Of a DNA stretch of 64,000 nucleotides, positions 10,158-20,215 are shown piece by piece. The position numbers were made by a program, and so were the translations under genes. The notes beneath the pieces are model-generated. The model did not search any database, was not told where the DNA came from, and saw only the letters and a program-made list of their open reading frames with translations. Every line of letters starts with the position of its first letter. Within the stretch, counting starts at the first letter, position 1. Location: contig NC_063264.1 of assembly GCF_019578655.1 (NCBI RefSeq), forward strand, positions 17,968,429 through 18,032,428. The letters are read 5' to 3'. The DNA is from Ricinus communis (lineage: Eukaryota; Streptophyta; Magnoliopsida; Malpighiales; Euphorbiaceae).

Positions 10158-11387
10158 ATGGGAGTTCAAGAAATGGACCCGCTAACCCAATTAAGCTTAC
10201 CTCCGGGTTTCCGGTTCTACCCGACGGATGAAGAGCTTTTAGTGCAATACTTGTGTAGGAAAGTTGCTGGTCATCAATTTTCATTACAAATCATTGGTGA
10301 AATTGATTTGTACAAGTTTGATCCATGGGTTTTACCAAGTAATTACTACTACAACCCCGATCCGAAATGGATTTTTTCTTTTTTGTTTACTGATTAATCT
10401 ATATATATTTTTTTAAATCTTGGTTAATGGGTTTTGTTTGTGGTTACAGGCAAAGCCATATTTGGCGAGAAAGAATGGTACTTCTTCAGTCCTAGAGACA
10501 GAAAATACCCGAACGGATCTCGACCCAATAGAGTCGCGGGTTCGGGTTACTGGAAGGCAACTGGTACTGATAAAGTCATCACTACAGAAGGGCGTAAAGT
10601 TGGAATCAAGAAAGCTCTTGTTTTTTACGTTGGTAAAGCTCCTAAAGGAACTAAAACTAATTGGATCATGCATGAGTATCGCCTCCTGGAATCTTCGCGG
10701 AAAAATGGAAGTACAAAGGTACAAAAATTTAATAGTGCATGGAACGCCTTTTTAAATTGTTTTAACAATTGGGTTAGTAGTTCTTATTATTTCTTCCTTT
10801 TCTTTCTATTTTTTCCTTTGCAGCTTGATGATTGGGTTTTATGTCGGATATATAAGAAAAATTCGGGTGCACAAAAACCCATGACAAGCTTTCCTTCAAG
10901 TAAAGAACATAGCAATAATGGTTCATCTTCATCTTCATCTTCTCATCTTGATGATGTTTTGGACTCTTTAACTGAAATCGATGACCATTTCTTTGCTTTG
11001 CCTACTGCCAAAACAATGCAACCCGACGATAAAATCAACATCAACAATCTGGGCTCGGGTAATTTTGACTGGGCGACTCTTGCCGGGTTGAACTCGGTCT
11101 CTGAACTCGCTACGGCTCAGCAAGCTCAGTCTCAGACCCAAGGGCTGATGAATTATACTCAAAATGGTGATGACCTTTATGTCCCTTCGTTCCAACAGCA
11201 TATCGGACATGTGGATATAAAGATGGAAGAAGAGGTTCAAAGCGGAGTAAGAACTCACCGAGCCGATAGCTCCCGTTTTCTTCAACAAACCTCGAGCGTG
11301 TTGACTCAGAACTTGTCCAACTCGTTTGACCCGTATGGGTTTAGATACTCGGCCCAACCGGGTAGTGGGTTCGGGTTTAGGCAGTGA
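10158..11387 (+). CDS. NAC-domain transcription factor, SNAC-A group (ANAC019/ANAC055/RD26-like)
   Basis: Three exons: 10158-10338, 10450-10718 and 10824-11387 (stop TGA). The introns, 111 and 105 bp, both have GT...AG ends; the first splits a Ser codon. The protein has 337 residues, near the 300-350 usual for this group. The NAC domain covers about residues 12-162: subdomain A with [14 protein letters not shown] (14-27), the DNA-binding WKATGTDK block (95-102), NWIMHEYRL (131-139), and [12 protein letters not shown] (151-162) encoded at the start of exon 3. Both introns sit where NAC genes usually have them. The C-terminal activation region has a Ser run, a '[15 protein letters not shown]' motif, Gln-rich stretches and the end GFGFRQ. 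The start was chosen for its A at -3, G at +4 and the [13 protein letters not shown] N-terminus common in this clade. Such proteins bind CATGTG/CACG-type sites in the nucleus and act in drought, salt, ABA and senescence responses. The upstream ABREs agree. Exact orthology is inference. Confidence 0.95.
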
Positions 11388-13410
11388 GAACAGAATTTAG
11401 GAGTGCATCTCTAATATTCTTTTTTTCTTTTCCTGAAAGGGAAGGCATGAGGAGGGCATTTCTGTAAATATTTGGGATTCTTTGGGGCTAACTTTTTGGT
11501 TTGGATACCAAAAAGAGGAAAAAAGTTGAGAAATGGGGAGCTTATAATTTTGGATTAGATTCAATGACAATTGTACAATTTAATCTCAGAATTAAGATAG
11601 GATATTATATAATTTTTATACCAAGGATTGTTCAATTGGGTACATTGCTAAATATGGAAACCAGTGATTAATGAGAAAATTTTGGTTTCAATCGTTGTCT
11701 TGAGATGGGTCAAGACTGATAATTTTGTGTACTATAACAGCTAAGAGACAATGGTGAGGAAGCAAATAAGAGAAAGAAAAATGCCTAATTTGTTGCTTTG
11801 ATGCATACCACATGTGCTTATAATAGATGTGGAAATTGGCATTTGGCATTAGTTGTAATGTAACATGGCAAGGAATTAATGGTGGGTCTTTTTTTTTATT
11901 ATTATTATTGTTTTTTGTGATAGAAATGATGGGTCTATTTTGACATAGGAGTACTATGATAAATTCCTTGATTTTATGTTAAGTTTCTTGAATATCAGTT
12001 ATGTGATTGTGGTTGCTCTTGGATTATAGTTTGTAGTTTGATTTGAAGTCTGAAAAGATTTTTCTTTTTGGAACTATTATTCAAGTTATACATTTATCCA
12101 TTCCTCGGTTAAAAACAAAAAGGAATAAAAAAATCTTCAAGGCTGAATTAATATTAAAATCTAGATCAACTAAATTTGTTAATGTTATGTAAATTATGAT
12201 AATAGAAGGTAAAAAATAAACTGATAGTATTTCTATTATTAAAATATTATCGTTTAAAAGTATATATAATCAACTAAATTGTAGAGGTGAAAAATTAGAT
12301 CCTAATATGAGTTTAGTTGTTTTGTATTATTACTGAAATTATACTATATTAGTACATTTAAATGATTATTTTACTAAAAATTAAAATTAAAATTAATATC
12401 AAATTTACATACAAAATTTAATAATAAGTATAAAACACATGACTTTCTTAATAATTTAAATGTGATAAAGAGCCTCTAATTGATATAAAAAAATATTAAC
12501 TAATTAAGCACCAATTTCTATAGTTGTAGTACTTATTATGTACCACTAATATTGCATTTATTTTTCCATGCAAAAAAGAAAAGTTAATGAAACAAAATAA
12601 AATTTATATAGAAAGTTAAACGTGCAAAGAAATATTAACACAAAGGTAACACTTGGATTCCAATTGGCATATGAAATTCTCTTATTTTTGCAAGTTAACT
12701 CCTGTCAGTTTCAATCAGAAACGACAACAAAAGCTTAGGTACAATGAATGTATCATGTAGTAAGAACTAACTAAACTGTCAGTCGCAAGGACAGTTGTTG
12801 ATCTTATTTTAAGCCTATAGAAGGAAGGATGCATGTATTTATTACCAAAATTAGTTTCATACTTTGAGCTATCAAATATGTGCTCAAAATTGGTGCTGCC
12901 ACACCTGTTCAATGCTTATCTAATTTTTAATTTTGGCCAAATCCACATTATGTGTATGTGATTTAGTGGTACTAATATTCTAATTTTTAATATAATTTAA
13001 TAAATTTTTATATTTTATATTTTATGATATTTTTGATATGTGTTATTTATACTATATGGACGTGATATATTATCATAAATTAATTAGAGACATAATTAGT
13101 ATATATTAATTGTTAAAAAAAATTGGATGAACTTTTATGAATTTCATTTTTTTTCTAGTTGTTTTATTTTATTTTATGGAGAATTAATCTTATAAGAGGT
13201 AGAAAAGTTTCAAACTCAAGACATCTATCTCCAAAAACAAGAATCCTTACCAATTCAATGTATATTAAATTGAGTTTAAAATTTAAAATATTTAAATATC
13301 AAAAAAATTAATTAATCGACATAAATTTAGAAGTATAAATATTATTTTTGTCTCATTTTTTGTTTTATCTTATTTTAAAAGGCAAAAAAATCAAAATTAG
13401 TTGATTTGAT

Positions 13411-13412
<2 letters not shown>
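11388..13412. other. NAC 3' UTR and AT-rich spacer
   Basis: The first few hundred bases after the NAC stop should be 3' UTR. I find no canonical AATAAA in the first 300 bases, only looser AT-rich signals. Beyond about 12050 the sequence is spacer with no recognisable gene or element. Confidence 0.5.

Positions 13413-13443
<31 letters not shown>
13413..13443. repeat. (AT)n microsatellite
   Basis: About 31 bases of alternating A and T. Confidence 0.95.
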
Positions 13444-13448
<5 letters not shown>

Positions 13449-13505
13449 CGTTAGTTTGTTGAATTAGGTTGCACTAATATCATTTCTCATCTTGAAATTT
13501 TGAAA

Positions 13506-13559
13506 ATGAGTCTCACTGAAGCTGGAATGGATTTAGATTGGGACAAATATCCTGAACAG
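13506..13559 (+). other. possible first-exon relic (18 codons and a splice donor)
   Basis: An ATG at 13506 opens 18 codons (MSLTEAGMDLDWDKYPEQ) of normal protein-like composition, ending exactly at CAG|GTACATG, a good plant donor. No downstream exon could be matched: the gag fragment of family A begins 310 bp later. It may be an orphan exon, a gene piece displaced by insertion, or chance. I do not recognise the peptide. Confidence 0.25.
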
Positions 13560-13870
13560 GTACATGTATTATGCGAATCAAATTCATGACTAATTTCACA
13601 CCTCATAACTGTGATTAATATTCATAGATATTTATGTTTTTTTTTTTTTTATAAAATTACCTATCTTATAAAATTTTACTTAATAAATAATATATTTATA
13701 CTTTTGGATTTATATAAATTAGTTAAATTAATATTTTAATTTCTGATTTAACTAATAAATATTTGAAATTTATTTTTTTAATCTTTAAACATCTTCAATT
13801 TCTTTATTTAACCTAATATCAGATTTCTTTGCTCGTTTCTTTCGTTCTTATCTAAATTTCTAAAACTCCA

Positions 13871-14800
13871 GTGCCTAGTAATCATTCAAATCCCATCATT
13901 AGAAATACTAATGAGCCGAATAGTTTCCTTATTACCATCAATGTAGCTGCACAAACTCCCTTGAAATTAACTTCTTCAAATTATGTCTCTTGGAAATTCC
14001 AATTCCAAACTCTATTATATATCGACTATGATTTACAAGGATATGTTGATGGATCAAAATCTCGCCAGCGGCCACTATTATCAACAACGACAGAATCATC
14101 CTTAATCCTGCCCACTCTTTTTGGAGCCGATAGGATCAACCGATACTTAATGTCATTATTGGATCAATTTCTCCCACCATTATTCATTTTGTTGCTAATG
14201 CAAAAGCTTTCAAAGAAAGCCTAGTCAACTCTAGCCAATACCTATGCAAAGCCATCAAGAGGTCCTATTAAGCAAGTCAGCAATTAAATAACACACATGA
14301 CAAAAGGGTTAGACACTATTGAGTTATTACAGAAAGTGAAAGCTAGAGCTGATGAGTTAGCTCTACTGGGATCTCCATTTGATGATCTTTCAGACAAAAT
14401 TCTCGAAGCCCTTGGAGATGATAATAACGAACTGGCACGGGCAGTACAAGCAAAGCACAACCCCATCTCGTCTGAGAAGTTACAAGAAAAACTTCTCAAC
14501 TTTGAAGCATCACTCATCACTCACAAACAGGAAACATTGTTTTCCCATTACTGCCAATGTCACAACTCGCACCACAAGCAATTGGAGACCCAACAATGGC
14601 AATTCCAACAATAATTATAACTCTTTTAATCGAAATTCTAGGCATCCTACAAGACTGGTAATTCTAGTCAACGTTCACAACGTCCATACATGAGTACTGT
14701 CAGCTACGGCGAATTCAAGGACATAGAACTAAGAAATGTTCCTCGTACAATCTTTAACAAATACAAAAAAACACCAACACTGTTAACACGCAATTCTAAC
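13871..14800 (+). pseudogene. truncated copia gag fragment, family A
   Basis: The opening piece (13871 onwards) shares 'TPLKLTSSNY' and the YDLQGY block with the gag of element A. A GTG stands at 13871 where an ATG would be expected. After a break, 14297-14614 continues with the 'ELALLGSPFDDLSDKI' helical region and then shifts frame. At 14695-14739 a zinc knuckle is readable (first Cys at 14698-14700, GH, last Cys), but the second Cys is Arg. No integrase, RT or LTR follows and no primer-binding site precedes, so only the 5' part survives. Confidence 0.85.
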
Positions 14801-14988
14801 AATATTTATACACCTTTATATAATATATTTAGATCCACATATATCAACAGATATTAAAACATTATAAAAATATTAAATTTAGATATATTAAATTAAATAA
14901 AAAAATTAAAAATTATAGTCAAGATTGATAAATATATATTTGACAAAAAATCTACCAATTATCTTGTTGAGGATGGGAGTCCATCTAT

Positions 14989-14994
<6 letters not shown>

Positions 14995-15037
<43 letters not shown>
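14995..15037. repeat. (AT)n microsatellite
   Basis: About 43 bases of alternating T and A, the longest AT run in the window. Confidence 0.95.
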
Positions 15038-15040
<3 letters not shown>

Positions 15041-15207
15041 AGTTATTCGATGTAAATTTTTCTGTTATTATCATATTTTTAAGTAAAAGAAAAATTCAGC
15101 ACTTCTACAATGAAGCACTATAAAATTTTTATAAAAGAAAAATTAACAATTTATAATAGAGACAACATAAATTAATATTTTTAAAATTAATAATATAAAA
15201 TGAAAAA

Positions 15208-15402
15208 TTAATTACCCTCAACCATTTTGAGATCTACGGTACAAAAATGAGAAAAGAGAAAGGAGGCTAAATTTGTACTTTCCAAGTCAAATGTTATGTT
15301 CGGCAAAGCCCGCAGAACTGATTCACCACCAATGAGCATCCTGTTATCTTTTTGTACCAATTCCCCTAAGTTCACAAGTGAAGGTGGCATCCAAAACTTT
15401 TT
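15208..15402 (-). pseudogene. protein-like gene fragment, unidentified
   Basis: The minus strand is open for about 65 codons. The first two thirds read as ordinary protein (LGELVQKDNRMLIGGESVLR, then ALPNITFDLES), and GC content is clearly above the flanks. The tail (after about 15280) becomes hydrophobic and AT-rich like intron or spacer, so an exon may end near 15270. In-frame stops close it on both sides. I do not recognise the family. It could be one exon of a larger gene or a captured fragment. Confidence 0.35.
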
Positions 15403-15959
15403 AATTGATTAGATAAGGTACAGTTTGTTTCATTCGAGAACACAGCGTGATGTAAATTCAATTCAATCAAAAGAATATGGATAATTGTCTGGTAGCTGAC
15501 TCAGCACATACAGTCTACAATTACAAGATAGATAGACATAAGAGTAGCAACGATATCCCAAAAGAGATAATGCTGGATACCCACATCGGATTTGACTATA
15601 ATTTCTATCATCTTTTAGCAATCGTAAGAAGTTCCACCCAATCAGCATATAATTTGACTGAAGAATTCACTTAAAAACGAATAAAGGAAAGTGAATAATT
15701 GATTTCATTCATATAATGATAGTGTTTGATGATCCAAACAGGATTCCTCCGAGAAAGATAAATAGGTAGAATGGCGTGCTGGAGAAAATTCCAATTAAAC
15801 TACTATAAGTTAATTTTTTATATAAAAAATGATATTTTTTTAATTAATTTAATCACATATACTCATTATTTAAATATTAAATTAATAAATAATTTATCAT
15901 AAATTTAATAATTTTTAATAATTAAATAAATATTAATTATTTAATAATATATATATGTG
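15403..15959. other. no gene recognised
   Basis: The stretch from 15430 to 15680 is richer in GC and is open in both directions for about 60 codons, but neither translation resembles a known protein. The rest is AT-rich spacer. Confidence 0.4.
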
Positions 15960-16560
15960 TTTTCATCAAGAAAAAAGAAGAAACAATTGGTTTGAAAAGG
16001 CTAAAGAATCCAAAACAGTACAAATAATAGTAAATATAATACAAGTCTAGATAAGCGAATATCAAGAGTGCCTTTAATCTGAAATTTCGCTGGGTAAATC
16101 AAGTTGTTAATTGTTATAGGCCTTCTGAAAAGCAGGTTTAAATCTGAAAAAAGTAATAAATGGAGTCCCAAGAAAATCATCCGGAACTCCTAAATTCCCT
16201 CAAATGAGAGTGCCCCACAGGACTGAAGTCGATGAGAATGTCGGACATCATCGGATGAAGATCAACATTAGACAGGACTGACCACAGAGAGTCAGCATAA
16301 AGACTTGAAAAAGGCATTAAAACTACAGGACACCCAAAAACAAAGAAGACCCATTTGACAAAACTAAAACACAAATTCATAAATAAGGAAATCCACAGAT
16401 ATGTATATACAGAGAAAAGAAAGGTGTTGGGGTAAGCTTCCGGTGGCAAAAGCAACCGAAAACTATCCCAAGTGAAGGGTACTGTTAACAGTAGGGAAGC
16501 TTCGAGAGACTTAGAGAGAGAATTTTATATTATTGTTGAGAGATTTAAAGATATACGTAA
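15960..16560 (-). other. GC-richer block, possible LINE-derived or UTR sequence
   Basis: On the minus strand this block begins with a C/T-rich stretch (CTCTCTCTAAGTCTCTCGAAG), stays unusually GC-rich for about 400 bp and ends in T-rich TTTCTTCTTTTTTCTTGATG. A 92-codon open frame (16455-16177) has no recognisable domain. The layout would suit an internally deleted non-LTR element or an untranslated leader. The evidence is weak. Confidence 0.25.
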
Positions 16561-17340
16561 GCTATCCAAAAATATGCTTAATATAATGATTTTAAAATCG
16601 ATAAAATTCTTATAAGAAAAGACTCAGAATATACTAAAAAGTAGAATAATATACTAATAAATTTCATTGCCAATTGGGTATATTTCAGGTGCAATAACAA
16701 AAAGTGGATCCATGCCTCTAATCTCCCATAGCATAATCTGAAGCTCAAGACGTCTCCATACCTTCTTGATGGACTTGATAACCCATGAAAAAGAGATGTC
16801 CAATATAGTTTTCATCAGATTAATGAACAATCCCATACTAATGTACTTAGGGTGTTGCTTCTCCTGCTGTCCGATTTCTTCTTTCTGCTGCTGGCTGTTG
16901 GTTTTCTTTTTATGATTCCGCCTGCTGTGTTGCAGCAGTACTTACTGCTGTTCTTTTTCTTTTTCTGGTTTCAGCTGATTGCCATTTGCTGCTATATTCG
17001 CTGTTTTTGCTGCTAGTTTAGAGTGTCTGTTTTGCACTTTTCTTTGTTCTGTTCAGTGGTCTTGTTTGTTTTGATTTCCAGGTAGAAGAAGCCGAGTGTT
17101 CTTTGTCTTTAGCCCGTATTTTCTTCAAGTAGGTGAGGTTTGTCCAGTGGTCAAATTGGCATGCAAAGGATATCCATTTCTTTCTTTTAGCCTATTTTCT
17201 GGTTCATCTTTTTTGCAATTTCTTTTCTCCTCAATGTTCAAGTTCTTGATGTTATTTCCCCTACGTCAAATCTCCAAACTCACATCCTTGTGTATTGTAT
17301 AAAATTCACATCTCTTGATTTGGTTAATTCTTAAATAAGT
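16561..17340. other. CTG- and pyrimidine-rich island, unidentified
   Basis: Between 16855 and 17080 the plus strand is rich in CTGCTG and TTGCTG triplets and T-rich tracts, with 'TTTCCAG' and 'TTTCAG' acceptor-like sites. An open frame at 17096-17302 gives a hydrophobic, Phe-rich peptide that I do not recognise. It contrasts strongly with the AT-rich flanks. It could be an old leader or promoter, or part of a LINE. Confidence 0.25.
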
Positions 17341-18559
17341 CATAATCAATTAATCTTAGCACAAGCCTATACATAGAATTAAAGAACAAATTTATAAAAT
17401 TAAAATATTTATTATTTATTTTAGAATAAGCTGACTCATAGCCGCTTTTTAATATATGTCAACTTTGACATGTTGACAAAATAACGACGTATAATTTTTA
17501 ATAACATTATTGAGATTTCTAAAAATCGGGTGTGGTTTGCTTTTTTCTAACTTTAGTCGGAGGTAAATAAAAATGCCATCTGAAATTCGATATAATTTGT
17601 ATTTACATTTTTTAATTTTTTATAATAATTATATAATTTTTTTTATATCCATTCAATATAATAGTTATATTTCGTTAGTAGTATGTTAGTTTAATAAATT
17701 TTAAATTGGTTAAAGTATTGAGGTGTTATATTTTAATATTTTAAAAGATGCTTTTACTTTTATGTGAATTAATATTAAATTAAAATTTATTTTAAATGAA
17801 ATAGAGATATTTATCACTTAAATTAGAGACAATATATAATATTTTTTTTTCTTTTATCTAAATAAAAAAATAATAAAAATACAGAATTGAACAAATTTTT
17901 TTAATAATTTCACAATACTAATACTTAAGTAGACGGCAATTACCATGAGAAATGAAAGTGTATATTATCAAAAAATAAAAAATATAAATATGGGTTATAC
18001 CAAATCTTAGAAGAGTGTTCATAAATTCTCCCTTTAGATATATGTTACTTTTTGTAAATGTATGTGGTTTACTCTAGCAAAATTAAATATTTGAATGATT
18101 TTTCTTTTCAAATAAAAAGATATATAATTAAAAAATTATAAAAAAATATATTTCATCATTATAAAATAGCGATTCGTAAAGATTTGACCATATTTATTTA
18201 ACAACTATTATTATTATATTATTTATGTGATAATATGAGTTTATAGTTAAACAATTTAAAATATTGTTATTTACCATCAAATCCATCTCATTATATTATT
18301 GATTTTTAAACTATAATTTAACCATCAAATAATAAAATTATACATTATTCTACAAATAATATGATAATGATAGTTGGTTGAAATAAAAATTACTGAATCT
18401 TAGTAATAAAAACTTTTTAATTGTGATTATTTATAATTATAAATTTTTTTTTATCTAGATAAATAGTACATACTAAAAGTACCAAAACAGTAAAATTACA
18501 TTCTATCTTTTATATTTATTCCTAAATATTGTTACCGTATCATTAATTCTTTTTTCTTT
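17341..18559. other. AT-rich spacer
   Basis: I see no gene, RNA or element boundary here. Confidence 0.6.
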
Positions 18560-18835
18560 TTTTCTTTGTCTGTTAATGCAGTACACGTTCTGTTGATGCG
18601 GTGGAATCCCATGCATGCATTACTACACTTGGCCACAAACAATTGTCGACGTGTTTGCTTCTTCGACCTTAGCCATATAAATCAGCACTGCTCGTGTCGT
18701 CGCCGTCTTGTTCTAACCATTTTGCTGCCTCTTCCACCTTTTGCCTTCGAGAACTTCCAAAGTGGCCCAAAATCTCAAATCTCCAGACAATCCCATGGCT
18801 TATACATACAGAAACCAGACTAATTAAATTTGTTT
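18560..18835 (+). other. promoter plus 5'-end relic of an unknown gene
   Basis: A 270-bp island of high GC in AT-rich surroundings. It has a TATA-like ATATAAATC at about 18674, then 120 bp of C/T-rich leader-like sequence, then ATGGCT in good context at about 18796. That frame closes after 10 codons where the AT-rich spacer resumes. A longer open frame (18566-18823) crosses the same island but shows no domain. This looks like the start of a gene cut off after its first codons. Confidence 0.3.
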
Positions 18836-19399
18836 TAATATTACAATGCTACATAGTCTCAAATTAAATATTAGCTATATTTATATTTTATTTAAATAAT
18901 AAAAATATTTATTTTTTAAATAAAATTTTATTTTTATATCAAATATAAAAAAATAGCTATCATTTATTATATAATTCACGGTTTAGTGCACTGCATATGA
19001 ATCAAAGATAAATAAATATAGGTTATATAATAAATTAAAATTTTATATTTATATTTACTTATAACTCCGCTTATACATCAAACCGATAGATGATAAATAT
19101 ATATATCTATTTATTTTAAATAATATAGTATGTATCCATTATCCAATATCAAAACATAAATGGCAGATATATACATGTGACTCTCTTATTAATTATAGTA
19201 TATATATAAAGTCTTAAGTAATAAATAAATATTGAGGCTCTACACTTTAAATAATAAATTTAGAAATAAATTTTACTACATCAATTAGAAAAAGAGTAAT
19301 TCCGATATTGAGTTCAATATATTTGTTCTATAATTATGTTTACATCTTATCTAAATCTTTGGGAATCTTTTAAATAAATATGTTATAAGCTTTAATTTA

Positions 19400-20035
19400 A
19401 GATAAACATATATTTATGTTTAGAAACTTATTTCGATTAATCACTTTAATAGTTTCACTTGCAATTTAATTTATCAACATTTGATTTTATTTTTTTTAAT
19501 ATATAAACACTTTTAACTTTTAACTTTTAACTTAATCAAACATACACATTAATTTTATATTTTATTTTCATATAATATCTATAGATATATTGAATAAAGA
19601 CACATTTCAAAAAATATTTAAAAATTATAAAAAATAAATTTAACTTTCTATTAGATTCTTTTGAAAGTTCGACATTTAAACTAATTAAGTAACTAAAATT
19701 TTAGAGGCATAAGTATGCATTTGGTCTTTAATTTACTTTTTCTTTTATGCATATATATGTGAGTTAAATATATTTATACTTGTATTAATTAGTCAATTTA
19801 ACACTTTAACAGTTTAATTTAATAGACATTTTGAATTTTATTCTTTTTAATATTTAAATTTTTTAATTTTTAATTTAATTTAATAAATATACTCAATTTT
19901 TTTTAATAATATATGAACACGTAAATGTATTGAATAAAAATATATGTCAATAAATATTAAAATATTGTAAAAATAAATTTAAAATATCTATTAGATTATA
20001 TTAAAAACGAGAATATTAAACTAATTAAAATGGTA
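19400..20035. repeat. diverged direct repeat, two copies of about 280 bp
   Basis: The block at about 19420-19700 is echoed at about 19770-20030. Shared features in order: AATCACTTTAA or CACTTTAAC, 'TAGTTT..TTAATTTA', 'TTTTATT.TTTTTAATAT', 'TATATTGAATAAAGACA' against 'TGTATTGAATAAAAATA', 'CTATTAGATT' and 'TAAACTAATTAA'. It is non-coding. It may be an old tandem duplication or two copies of one repeat family. Confidence 0.55.
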
Positions 20036-20062
20036 AAATAATCAGAGATAGGTATAATTTTG

Positions 20063-20089
20063 TATATATATATATATATATATATATAT
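20063..20089. repeat. (TA)n microsatellite
   Basis: About 27 alternating bases, 68 bp upstream of the GA microsatellite. Confidence 0.9.
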
Positions 20090-20154
20090 TATGTATTTAC
20101 GTGTGTATGTGTACGGGCTTGGGAAAAACATGTTATTAAAGGAAATCTATGGGA

Positions 20155-20157
<3 letters not shown>

Positions 20158-20213
<56 letters not shown>
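20158..20213. repeat. (GA)28 microsatellite
   Basis: 56 bases of uninterrupted GA. The open frames that cross it are only translations of the repeat and are not genes. Confidence 0.97.

Positions 20214-20215
<2 letters not shown>

Noticed and set aside
10413..10755. Open frames overlapping the NAC exons in other frames and on the minus strand (also 10968-11357 minus)
   Set aside because: They are shadows of the NAC coding sequence with no domain of their own.
10434..11387. A single-exon NAC gene starting at 10434
   Set aside because: This frame starts inside intron 1 and lacks the N-terminal NAC subdomains, which exon 1 supplies through clean GT-AG splicing.
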